Positions 1-5,954 are shown, numbered from the stretch's first letter. The stretch: DNA of 13,637 nucleotides from Zhenhengia stercoravium (GCA_018883975.1 JAHLFD010000226.1:1-13637), one strand, 5' to 3'. A program made the numbers and translations. The notes: generated from the sequence alone by a model not told the origin.

Positions 1-2
1 AT

Positions 3-515
3 GTACTGGAGTGGACAGGAGGATTGAGAGTTAAAGAAGGGGAGATTCAAATTATCCCTAATAATAATGCTGCTACAGGAATTGTTCATTCTCCAGAAAG
101 TAGTTTATGGAAAGCAATTATGCCAGATGGTACACTCGTAGAGCCTGGAACACCTGGTACGCTAAAATATGATTACGTTACTACTCCTGTTACGGGTGGT
201 AAGATTCAAGTGACTAATGTCCTTGCTAATCAACAACAGACAGAGGATCCTTACGCGTATCAGACTTTTGAAACATTGACTGCAAAATCAGATGTAAACA
301 TTCCTATGATTATGAAATCATTAGGTCTGTTCCCAGTAGATGCCTCTTGTGGAGGAGATAATATATACATGCGAAACATTGGAGAGCGTCTCCCGTTGCG
401 TGGTGGTTATTACGGTGCTACTGCCGGTGCGGGTGTTTTCTACCTCTACATGTACAACCTCCGCGCGACTAGTGGCTCGTATGTTGGTTTTCGCTCCGCT
501 TTTGTAAACCTGTAA
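3..515 (+). CDS. DGR target (variable) protein, C-terminal part; gene runs in from the left
   Basis: This is the 3' end of a gene whose product ends in a DGR-diversified, C-type-lectin-like domain, the usual ligand-binding fold of DGR targets. Such proteins are often phage tail tips or surface adhesins. The final ~40 residues read RGGYYGATAGAGVF...NLRATSG...VGFRSAFVNL, the typical RGG-(N/x)-GAGVF-L-N-R-GFRSA pattern. The frame is open to the left window edge. A TTG at 24 is the first listed start, but the AGGAGG at 17-22 is only one base from it and is itself in frame (Thr-Gly-Gly), so I think the gene begins upstream. The middle part (KEGEIQIIPNNNAATG...) is unrecognised but phage-tail-like. 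Relative to the templates, five Asn codons have become Tyr, Ala, Tyr, Tyr and Tyr. Target identity is secure; tail fibre versus surface protein is inference from the nearby lysis genes. Confidence 0.85.
   Translation, partial: VLEWTGGLRVKEGEIQIIPNNNAATGIVHSPESSLWKAIMPDGTLVEPGTPGTLKYDYVTTPVTGGKIQVTNVLANQQQTEDPYAYQTFETLTAKSDVNIPMIMKSLGLFPVDASCGGDNIYMRNIGERLPLRGGYYGATAGAGVFYLYMYNLRATSGSYVGFRSAFVNL
385..500 (+). repeat. DGR variable repeat (VR), mosaic of two templates
   Basis: This 116-bp segment at the 3' end of the target gene is homologous to 1125-1240 (TR1) and 1413-1528 (TR2). Positions 385-423 match TR2 except at 408 (A to T), 417 (A to G) and 418 (A to C). Positions 447-500 match TR1 except at 447, 453 and 480 (all A to T). 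The segment 424-446 is identical in all three. Every difference from the assigned donor falls on a template adenine, the signature of DGR mutagenic retrohoming. The 3' end, cgctccgct, occupies the place of the initiation-of-mutagenic-homing sequence. Confidence 0.95.
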
Positions 516-535
516 TCTGTCACGCTGTGCTCTGA

Positions 536-560
536 GGGAGCCGACGATAGTCGGTCTCCC
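536..560 (+). other. Post-VR hairpin/cruciform of the DGR
   Basis: Stem gggag-ccgac (536-545) pairs with gtcgg-t-ctccc (550-560), with one bulged T and a gata loop. It lies 35 bp after the VR end and just past the target stop codon. DGRs such as that of the Bordetella phage BPP-1 carry a short GC-rich hairpin with a 4-nt loop at this location, which helps target recognition. No T run follows it, which argues against a terminator. Confidence 0.7.
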
Positions 561-583
561 ATACATTAGCTTATTCTTTTTTC

Positions 584-613
584 TTTCCCCCTCGTTAGAG
601 GGGGAGAATTTTT
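584..613 (+). terminator. Rho-independent terminator after the target gene
   Basis: Stem ccccctc (587-593) pairs perfectly with gaggggg (598-604) around a gtta loop. Three weaker pairs extend it outward, and a run of T at 609-613 follows. It would end transcription of the variable protein gene before avd. Confidence 0.75.
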
Positions 614-644
614 GAAAAAAAGTAGGATTACTGGATATTACAAA

Positions 645-703
645 AACATAATACGTTATTTTATAACATAATACCTAGGTACTTTAACTAAAAGTGATAT
701 ACT
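645..703 (+). promoter_or_regulatory. Possible control region upstream of avd
   Basis: The gap 614-731 holds two direct copies of aacataatac (645-654 and 665-674, 20 bp apart). It also holds a perfect palindrome tacctaggta (672-681) and a TATACT hexamer (698-703) that could be a -10 element. No good -35 is visible. The repeats may be a protein-binding site controlling avd and template expression. Confidence 0.3.
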
Positions 704-731
704 GTCACAGGTTAAAGTATCTATTAGAAAG

Positions 732-1103
732 TTGGATGTGATTAATATAGAGGACTTAAAAATTTTACAGAAGATATATGACATGATAAAATATGGTTAT
801 CAAGCATTAGCTCAATATCCTAAGAGTGAGAAATTTGCACTTGCAGCGGATATGAAGCACTGTATGCACATCATTTTAGAAAGATGCATTGAAGCCAATA
901 AAAAATATTACAAAAAGACTACTCTACAAGAGCTAGACGTAGAGCTCATGAAACTTAGAGCCTACTTGAGATTATCTCAAGAATTAGGCTATCTGCCTTT
1001 TAAGAAATACGAAATCTGGTCTGAAATGCTTGTAGAATTAGGTAAGATGTTAGGCGGTTGGATGAAAGCCGTTAATAATCAAGCTGAAAAAAAGACTAAA
1101 TAA
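732..1103 (+). CDS. avd: Avd, DGR accessory variability determinant
   Basis: The 123-residue protein is a small four-helix-bundle (23S rRNA intervening-sequence fold) protein that binds the DGR reverse transcriptase and template RNA and is needed for template-primed cDNA synthesis. Diagnostic features are the N-terminal KIYDMIKYGYQALAQYPKSEKF, the helix with LERCIEANKKYYKKTTLQELD, then LRAYLRLSQELGYLPFKKYE and the C-terminal ELGKMLGGWMKA, all typical of Avd. Length and basic C-terminus fit the family. The start is uncertain: TTG at 732 is annotated, GTG at 738 is in frame, and neither has a strong ribosome site (only gaaag just upstream). It sits between the target gene and the first template, the standard DGR order, and is probably co-transcribed with the templates. 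Confidence 0.92.
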   Translation: MDVINIEDLKILQKIYDMIKYGYQALAQYPKSEKFALAADMKHCMHIILERCIEANKKYYKKTTLQELDVELMKLRAYLRLSQELGYLPFKKYEIWSEMLVELGKMLGGWMKAVNNQAEKKTK

Positions 1104-1124
1104 ATTTTTTGGGAGTAAACCATT

Positions 1125-1240
1125 AGCGTCTCCCGTTGCGTGGTGGTAATTGGAACAATGGTTCCGGTGCGGGTGTTTTCTACCTCAACATGAACAACCT
1201 CCGCGCGACTAGTGGCTCGAATGTTGGTTTTCGCTCCGCT
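1125..1240 (+). repeat. DGR template repeat 1 (TR1)
   Basis: This 116-bp non-coding template is homologous to the VR. It supplies the 3' half of the present VR: within 1186-1240, three of 11 adenines (1187, 1193, 1220) differ in the VR and none of the 44 other bases do. Its 5' half (1152-1163) cannot have given rise to the VR, because it differs there at several non-adenine positions. Read in the target frame it encodes Asn at the variable sites (AAT/AAC codons). The open frame through it is a consequence of homology, not a gene. Confidence 0.95.
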
Positions 1241-1360
1241 CTACTCGTAGTTAGATGTTATATACTTAAGGGTATATATCCAGTACAGAGAGATATTAAA
1301 GGGGTTTACTTCCATGCCCACAAGGCAAAAAATACAAGAAGTTATGGGTGCCGAGAGTAG
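1241..1360 (+). ncRNA. Structured 3' module of template RNA 1
   Basis: The ~120 nt after TR1 are strongly conserved with those after TR2 (1529-1647), although neither is coding. Hairpin A pairs 1260-1265 with 1272-1277 around the loop ttaagg. Hairpin B pairs tgcc with ggca around the loop cacaa near 1317-1329. In BPP-1 the spacer downstream of TR is part of the template RNA and is bound by the RT-Avd complex, so I infer the same role. Conservation stops at about ccgagagtag (1351-1360). Confidence 0.65.
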
Positions 1361-1412
1361 ACTATTATCGAAATCCGCAGAACATAATAATTAATTAAGG
1401 GAATAGATCATT

Positions 1413-1528
1413 AGCGTCTCCCGTTGCGTGGTGGTAATTACGGTAATACTGCCGGTGCGGGTGTTTTCTACCTCAATTTGCATAACACGCGCGCGAACAG
1501 TAACAACAATGTTGGTTTTCGCTCCGCT
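1413..1528 (+). repeat. DGR template repeat 2 (TR2)
   Basis: This second 116-bp template lies exactly 288 bp after TR1. It shares the first ~27 nt, the central 25-nt block and the last ~20 nt with TR1, but its two inner blocks differ. It is the donor of the 5' half of the VR: three of seven adenines in 1413-1453 (1436, 1445, 1446) differ in the VR and no other base does. Its 3' block is richer in Asn codons (AAT, AAC) than that of TR1, and that part is not represented in the present VR. Confidence 0.95.
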
Positions 1529-1647
1529 CTACTCGTGGTTAGATGTTGTATACTTAAGGGTATACTTCCAGTACAGAGAGATATTAAAGGGATCTGTTTC
1601 CATGCCGATAAGGCAAAAAATATACATGTTGCAAATACCGATAGTAG
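1529..1647 (+). ncRNA. Structured 3' module of template RNA 2
   Basis: Homologous to 1241-1360. Hairpin A pairs 1548-1553 (gtatac) with 1560-1565 (gtatac) around the same ttaagg loop. Compared with module 1 the closing pair has changed from A-U to G-C on both sides. Hairpin B keeps the tgcc/ggca stem but its loop reads gataa. This is probably part of the second template RNA and the binding platform for RT and Avd. Confidence 0.65.
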
Positions 1648-1682
1648 CCTCTGGTGAACTCCGTAACGTGCAACATTTTTTT
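1626..1682 (+). terminator. Possible terminator/attenuator between TR2 and the RT gene
   Basis: atgttgca (1626-1633) is perfectly complementary to tgcaacat (1669-1676), and seven T residues (1676-1682) follow directly, just before the ribosome site of the RT gene. The 35-nt loop is long for an intrinsic terminator. It may define the 3' end of the template RNA or throttle RT expression. Confidence 0.35.
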
Positions 1683-1694
1683 ATTGGAGGAAAA

Positions 1695-2807
1695 ATGAAG
1701 ATAAGAAATGTTTATCAAGAGATATGCTCTTTTGAGAATTTATACAAGGCTTATATGAATGCTAGAAAGTGTAAGAGATACCGCCAGGAAGTTTTAGGTT
1801 TTACAAATAATTTAGAAGAATACCTGTTTAACATGAGGAATGATCTGCTTAATCATACCTATGTAGTAGGTGAGTATAGAGAGTTTTATATACATGAACC
1901 TAAAAAGCGTTTAATTATGGCCCTACCTTTCTATGATAGGGTAATCCAGTGGGCTATATACCAGGTGATTAACCCTATGTTTTCAAAAGGGTATATCACA
2001 GATAGCTATGCCTGCATAGAGGGGCGAGGCGCACATCAAGCAGTGAAGCGCTTGCACTATTGGTTGAGACAAGTAGATAGAAAAGATGAAAAGTGGTACT
2101 ATCTAAAGCTAGATATAGCTAAATACTTTTATAGGATAGACCACCAGGCACTTATTAAAATCTTAAGAAGAAAGATATATGATAAGGATCTTATGTGTTT
2201 GCTAGAAACTATTATTAATAGTGAGACTGCTTTTGGGTTAGAACTAGGTATAAATGATCCTGCTGAATCCAAAAGAGTAGAGCATTGTGGTATGCCTATA
2301 GGTAATCTTACATCTCAGATGTTCGCCAATATTTATCTTAATGAGCTAGATCAGTACCTTAAGAGGAAATTATCAGTGCATTACTATATTCGCTATATGG
2401 ATGATATGATTTTATTATCTAACGATAAGAAAAAGCTCCATGAATATAAGGCTTTGATTAATGAATTCTTACAAGAAAACCTAAAGTTAGACCTTAATAA
2501 CAAAACAGCTATAAGGCCTATATCTTTAGGGATAGAGTTCGTAGGATATAAGCTATGGCCAACCCATGTAAAGCTTAGAAAAAGCACAGCTCTAAAAATG
2601 AAAAGGCGCATGAAGCAGGTTAAAAAGCAGTATGAAAGAGGCAAGATAAGTCTCGGTAAGGTTAGCGGTACAATAGCAAGTTATAATGGTGTACTTAAGC
2701 ATTGTAACAGTTATAATCTAAGAACCAAACTTCTGGGAGAGTTTGTTTTACACAGAGAAAGAGATATGGATATTGAGGACATAGATTCTGAATTTGAGAG
2801 CTTATAG
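1695..2807 (+). CDS. DGR reverse transcriptase
   Basis: The 370-residue enzyme copies the template RNA into adenine-mutagenised cDNA, which replaces the VR. Seen: an LKLDIAKYFYRIDH block with the first catalytic Asp at 140; GMPIGNLTSQ at 199-208, the (P/V)xGxxxSQ form that marks DGR enzymes against the QGxxxSP of retroviral and intron RTs; then YMDD at 234-237 with the two remaining catalytic Asp; and EFVGYKL at 281-287. A basic thumb region follows (KMKRRMKQVKKQYERGK). There is no maturase or endonuclease domain, and the length is normal for the family. ATG 1695 is chosen because ggagg (1686-1690) precedes it and the RT homology begins there. The frame stays open back to 1428 only because TR2 has no stop in it. 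All key residues are present, so the enzyme looks active. Confidence 0.95.
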   Translation: MKIRNVYQEICSFENLYKAYMNARKCKRYRQEVLGFTNNLEEYLFNMRNDLLNHTYVVGEYREFYIHEPKKRLIMALPFYDRVIQWAIYQVINPMFSKGYITDSYACIEGRGAHQAVKRLHYWLRQVDRKDEKWYYLKLDIAKYFYRIDHQALIKILRRKIYDKDLMCLLETIINSETAFGLELGINDPAESKRVEHCGMPIGNLTSQMFANIYLNELDQYLKRKLSVHYYIRYMDDMILLSNDKKKLHEYKALINEFLQENLKLDLNNKTAIRPISLGIEFVGYKLWPTHVKLRKSTALKMKRRMKQVKKQYERGKISLGKVSGTIASYNGVLKHCNSYNLRTKLLGEFVLHRERDMDIEDIDSEFESL

Positions 2808-2820
2808 CTCTCTTTTTTTT
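2796..2820 (+). terminator. Terminator after the DGR
   Basis: Perfect stem gagagct (2796-2802) / agctctc (2806-2812) with a three-base loop, followed by eight T. It overlaps the RT stop codon and separates the DGR from the lysis cassette. Confidence 0.9.
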
Positions 2821-2845
2821 ATTACTTTTTGAAAGGGGTAATTAT

Positions 2846-3256
2846 ATGGATAAAATGTTTGGGCAAGGGATTATAACAGGAGTCGGTGGTATATTTATCT
2901 ATTTATTTGGTGCTTGGGATATTGCATTTCAAGTATTGGTATCATTAATATTTATTGATTATGCTACAGGTGTAATGGTTGCGTATCTGAATAAGAAGTT
3001 GAGCAGTCAATTAGGTATTAAGGGTATATTCAAAAAAATAGCCATTGTCACTACAGTGGCGGTAGCTGTGTTGATAGATAGGGTAATTGGCACAGATGTA
3101 CTAAGGTTAGCCACTATTTTTTGTTTATGTGGAAACGAGGGGATTAGTTTACTAGAAAATCTTACTAATCTAGGAGCACCTATTCCTCAAAAGCTAGTAG
3201 ATGCACTTATGCAATTAAAGGGTAAAGGGGATGAACCAGATGAAAGTATTCATTGA
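2846..3256 (+). CDS. Phage holin (Phage_holin_4_1 type)
   Basis: The 136-residue membrane protein belongs to the holin family that opens the cytoplasmic membrane so that the lysin reaches the wall. Hydrophobic segments lie at about 9-27, 28-46 and 66-82. The family core is visible as the stretch IDYATGVMVAYLNKKLSSQ, then GIKGIFKKIA, an Asp after the third segment (VLIDRVIG) and the amphipathic EGISLLENLTNLGAPIP. The polar tail carries the start of the next gene. ATG 2846 is preceded by gaaagggg. It is the first gene after the DGR terminator and overlaps the lysin gene by 17 bp, so the two are translated together. Confidence 0.9.
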   Translation: MDKMFGQGIITGVGGIFIYLFGAWDIAFQVLVSLIFIDYATGVMVAYLNKKLSSQLGIKGIFKKIAIVTTVAVAVLIDRVIGTDVLRLATIFCLCGNEGISLLENLTNLGAPIPQKLVDALMQLKGKGDEPDESIH

Positions 3257-4439
3257 TCCAGGACACCGCAACAACCAAAACGATTATGGAGCTAGTGGTA
3301 ATGGACTAAAAGAGTCCGCACTAGCTCTTTCTATTGCACTTAAGTTAAGAACAGAATTAGAGAGACGCAATATTGTAGTGTATATGAGTAGAACCTCAGA
3401 AAAAGAGTATCTTAGTCTTACGGACAGAATAAGAAAAGCTAATAATCTTAAACCGGATCTATTTATATCCATTCACATCAACTGGTACTCGAAAGTAGAA
3501 TCGAATGGTATTGAAGTACTGTACTTTGATGATAAGGATCTAGCTAAGGATATATGTGATCGTATGTGCCATAATACAGGTGCTACTAATAGGGGGGCTA
3601 AACCAAGAACAGATTTAAGAGTACTTAAAGAAACCTCTATGACAGCTATTTTAGTTGAATGTGGTTTTATATCCAATGTGGATGAAGCTAAGAAGTTATC
3701 AGATGGTACTTACCAAGGTAAATTAGTGAAAGGTATAGCGGATGCTATTATCGCAAAGTATAAAATTGTAGTGCCGCAGAGTGGAACTTCTATCATTGCA
3801 CATCCAAGTGCAAGTGAGGAGCAGTGTAGGGTGTGGGCACAAAGTAAGAATGCTACAACTGTTTTTATTAATAACATACCTACATACTTCAAGGTGTGTA
3901 AAGAAAGTGGAGTTAACCCAGTGCTTGGGGTAGCCCAATATGCAAAAGAAACAGGGTACGGAAAGTTTGGCGGGGTATTAGATGAAACTTACAAAAACCC
4001 ATGTGGCTTAAAGATACCACAGGGTGGAGATTGCAAGGACCCACAAGCCCATAAACGATTTAGTACTTGGGAAGAAGGTATAAAAGCACATTTAGACCAT
4101 TTAGGGTTATACGCAGGAACGCCAGGATACCCTAAAAAGAATACGCCAGATCCTAGGCATTTTGCGTATCTGATTGGTAAATGTAAAACCGTAGAAAGCT
4201 TAGGTGGTAATTGGTGCCCGTCTACCTCATACGGTACAGATTTACTAATTATGATGGGAGAAATAGCAAAGATGGTAGTACAAGAAGAAAACAGTTACCT
4301 AGATGATGCGAAGTTATTAAATACTGAGGGCATCATTAATACACTTGAAGCCTGGGAGGATGAAAACAAGATAAATGTACAATATGTTCCCGCGCTTATA
4401 AAGAATATGGCTGCATATATTCGTAATAAAAAATTATAA
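3240..4439 (+). CDS. Endolysin: N-acetylmuramoyl-L-alanine amidase with glucosaminidase-type C-terminal domain
   Basis: The 399-residue peptidoglycan hydrolase appears to have two catalytic parts. Residues 1-175 are an Amidase_3 domain with the expected zinc ligands and catalytic Glu: FIDPGHR (His9), Glu25, FISIHIN (His79) and LVECGFISN (Glu140). Residues ~195-345 resemble the endo-beta-N-acetylglucosaminidase fold (GVNPVLGVAQYAKETGYGKF, with Glu237 as the likely acid, and NPCGLK). ~50 unrecognised residues follow. An upstream in-frame ATG exists at 3231, but the ribosome site aaagggg (3224-3230) abuts it and is well spaced for ATG 3240, which also gives the usual MKVFIDPGH start. With the preceding holin it makes a complete lysis cassette. 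No signal peptide is seen, so export depends on the holin. The glucosaminidase call is less certain than the amidase. Confidence 0.9.
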   Translation: MKVFIDPGHRNNQNDYGASGNGLKESALALSIALKLRTELERRNIVVYMSRTSEKEYLSLTDRIRKANNLKPDLFISIHINWYSKVESNGIEVLYFDDKDLAKDICDRMCHNTGATNRGAKPRTDLRVLKETSMTAILVECGFISNVDEAKKLSDGTYQGKLVKGIADAIIAKYKIVVPQSGTSIIAHPSASEEQCRVWAQSKNATTVFINNIPTYFKVCKESGVNPVLGVAQYAKETGYGKFGGVLDETYKNPCGLKIPQGGDCKDPQAHKRFSTWEEGIKAHLDHLGLYAGTPGYPKKNTPDPRHFAYLIGKCKTVESLGGNWCPSTSYGTDLLIMMGEIAKMVVQEENSYLDDAKLLNTEGIINTLEAWEDENKINVQYVPALIKNMAAYIRNKKL

Positions 4440-4499
4440 CTAATATCGTTATAATCTAACAATATTAAGAATTAACTAACTTGAAATGATAAAATTTCA
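4434..4499. promoter_or_regulatory. Inverted repeats upstream of the small HTH gene
   Basis: ttataac (4434-4440) is mirrored by gttataa (4448-4454), the second arm containing a TATAAT. Further down tgaaat (4482-4487) is mirrored by atttca (4494-4499). Neither pair is followed by a T run. They are placed where operators for the HTH gene at 4527 would be expected; function is inferred. Confidence 0.35.
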
Positions 4500-4526
4500 C
4501 CAAAACAGTGTAAGGGAGTAGATAAC

Positions 4527-4787
4527 ATGATAAGACTTTTACTTTCTAAAAAACTTGGTGAAATAAGATGGACCCAAGCGGATCTAGCACGAAAAACAGG
4601 TATACGCCCATCTACTATAAATGATATGTATCATGAGATTTGCGAAAGGGTTAGCCTAGAGCATTTGGACTTGATATGTGAAGCCCTTGAATGTGATCTC
4701 TCGGATATCATTGTGCGAGTACCTAATGACATCCCAAATTTAGAGAATAGAAACCGATTAGGTAGGATAAAGAACGGTAAAAAGTGA
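4527..4787 (+). CDS. Small Cro/CI-type (HTH_26) regulator
   Basis: The 86-residue protein has one helix-turn-helix domain at residues ~3-65 (LGEIRWTQADLARKTGIRPS, then a recognition-helix region STINDMYHE, then LEHLDLICEALECDLSDII). The ending CDLSDII(V/R) is typical of HTH_26 proteins, short DNA-binding regulators common on Bacillota phages, plasmids and integrative elements. The last ~20 residues are a basic tail (RNRLGRIKNGKK) whose codons form one arm of the terminator. Ribosome site agggag at 4513-4518 precedes the ATG. Its likely targets are the inverted repeats just upstream or the repeat array just downstream, but the sequence does not show which. Confidence 0.85.
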   Translation: MIRLLLSKKLGEIRWTQADLARKTGIRPSTINDMYHEICERVSLEHLDLICEALECDLSDIIVRVPNDIPNLENRNRLGRIKNGKK

Positions 4788-4810
4788 TGGGTTTAGCCTG
4801 TCACTTTTTT
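4779..4810 (+). terminator. Terminator after the HTH gene
   Basis: aaaaagtga (4779-4787, containing the stop codon) pairs with tcacttttt (4801-4809), a short inner gg/cc helix lies within, and a T run ends it. The symmetric A/T tails make it potentially bidirectional. Confidence 0.8.
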
Positions 4811-4818
4811 TATTATGT

Positions 4819-5077
4819 TTAGAGGTAACAATTAGAGGTAACAATCTATAAAAAGGTAACATTCTTCTGTGCTTTAACGTGCTAAAGATTGTTACTTTGT
4901 TACTTGAATTGTTACCCTATTAAAACCTTGATAGCTAAAGGCTTAACATGTATAGGTAACAAAGTAACATTATACTAATAGAGTTTAAATTTATATATAA
5001 TTATGCGTATACGCGTGAGGAATAGGGTGTATACAGTGGGTATATGTAAGTGTTAGAAATAATGTTACTTTGTTACC
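4819..5077. repeat. Cluster of ggtaac(aaagtaac) direct and inverted repeats
   Basis: The gene-free stretch 4811-5146 is dominated by one motif. Two direct copies of ttagaggtaacaat lie 13 bp apart (from 4819 and 4832) and a ggtaacatt is at 4855. The reverse orientation follows at 4888-4903 (attgttactttgttac) and 4908-4915 (attgttac). The composite ggtaacaaagtaacatt at 4955-4971 has its exact reverse complement at 5061-5077. Between these lie an AT-rich segment and the palindrome gcgtatacgc (5005-5014). This may be a multi-site operator, or an iteron-type origin or partition site. Confidence 0.65.
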
Positions 5078-5099
5078 TTTATATTGATTGTGGTACAAT
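5070..5099 (+). promoter_or_regulatory. Probable promoter for the zinc-ribbon/SHOCT gene
   Basis: TTGTTA (5070-5075) and TACAAT (5094-5099), 18 bp apart, form a fair sigma-A promoter about 48 bp before the start codon at 5147. The -35 lies inside the last ggtaac-type inverted repeat, so a protein binding that repeat would block this promoter. Confidence 0.5.
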
Positions 5100-5146
5100 A
5101 TTCTTGTAATATAGATATTAAAAGAGGTTATAGGGAGGTACAACGG

Positions 5147-5917
5147 ATGGGGTTTTTTAGTAGAAAGGCTGTGTGCGTAGCCTGTGAGAAAGAAGTAGGT
5201 ATGAACCGCTTTCAAATAGCAAATAAGGAATGGATCTGTTCACAATGCTTTAAGAAGTGTAATTTTAACATGGCCACACCTATAAAGGCATTAACGATAG
5301 ACGATATAAGAAGTGCTTTAAAGAAAGCAGATGCCTACGGGGAAGAGTTAGAAACCTTTACAGTAAGTAAACAGGTTATGGGGTTCTTAGAAATAGACGA
5401 TATTAAGAAGAAATGGCTTATACCAGATGGTCTTTTAGGTAAAAAGAAAAAGCCTAAGATATATAATTACTCAGACATATTAGATTATGAGCTATTAGAA
5501 GATGGTGAAAGTATAGTAAAAGGTGGCCTTGGAAGAGCCGTAGTAGGTGGTGCACTATTTGGCGGCGTAGGGGCCGTAGTAGGTGGTATAACCGGTAAAA
5601 AGAAAAGCAAAGAGATATGTAAGAGCTTAAAGATAAAAGTAACACTTAATGACATAAACAATCCAGTGACGTATATCTCTTTTATAGCAACAGAATTCAA
5701 GAAGAGTAGTTTAACATATCAGCAACATTATAGATCCGCTCAAGAATGCATATCCTTATTACAATATATGTGTAGTAACTCAGATACAAAAGTAAGTGCT
5801 TCAGAAACTAACCTATCTGCTTCAGATGAGATTAAAGAGTTTAAGAAATTGATGGATGAAGGACTTATAACAGAGGAAGAGTTTGCGGCTAAGAAAAAAC
5901 AAATATTAGGAATATAA
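5147..5917 (+). CDS. Zinc-ribbon (DUF4428-like) protein with glycine zipper and C-terminal SHOCT domain
   Basis: The 256-residue protein has three visible parts. Residues ~9-40 form a zinc ribbon with two CxxC pairs (CVACEKEVGMNRF and CSQCFKKC). Residues ~125-155 contain a glycine-zipper stretch (GGLGRAVVGGALFGGVGAVV) that may insert in or lie on a membrane. The last 30 residues are a SHOCT domain (EFKKLMDEGLITEEEFAAKKKQ), a short helical oligomerisation module. Proteins of this layout are common in Bacillota chromosomes and mobile elements, and their biochemical role is not established. ATG 5147 is chosen over an upstream in-frame start at 5084 because agggagg (5132-5138) precedes it and the family starts with MGFF. 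It stands alone between the repeat cluster and a strong terminator. Confidence 0.8.
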   Translation: MGFFSRKAVCVACEKEVGMNRFQIANKEWICSQCFKKCNFNMATPIKALTIDDIRSALKKADAYGEELETFTVSKQVMGFLEIDDIKKKWLIPDGLLGKKKKPKIYNYSDILDYELLEDGESIVKGGLGRAVVGGALFGGVGAVVGGITGKKKSKEICKSLKIKVTLNDINNPVTYISFIATEFKKSSLTYQQHYRSAQECISLLQYMCSNSDTKVSASETNLSASDEIKEFKKLMDEGLITEEEFAAKKKQILGI

Positions 5918-5922
5918 CAATA

Positions 5923-5954
5923 ACCCAGGGAGCTACTTCCCTGGGTCCTTTTTT
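5923..5954 (+). terminator. Strong terminator, overlaps the end of the convergent HTH gene
   Basis: Nine-pair stem acccaggga (5923-5931) / tccctgggt (5938-5946) followed by cctttttt. The stop codon of the minus-strand gene (5933-5935) lies in the loop, so the two convergent genes share this structure. Confidence 0.9.

Noticed and set aside
1136..1360. 74-codon frame resembling the variable protein
   Set aside because: It is the TR1 template read in the target frame plus its RNA tail; it has no ribosome site and the downstream part is conserved as RNA structure, not protein.
1424..1657. 77-codon frame resembling the variable protein
   Set aside because: Same explanation for TR2.
1428..1694. 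N-terminal extension of the RT
   Set aside because: The frame is open only by chance across TR2; RT homology and the ggagg ribosome site start at 1686-1695.
1695..2807. Group II intron or retron RT
   Set aside because: No maturase or endonuclease domain, no intron structure or msr/msd pair; the PIGNLTSQ motif, avd and TR/VR pairs identify a DGR.
4819..5077. CRISPR array
   Set aside because: The repeats are short, in both orientations and irregularly spaced, with no uniform spacers and no cas genes nearby.
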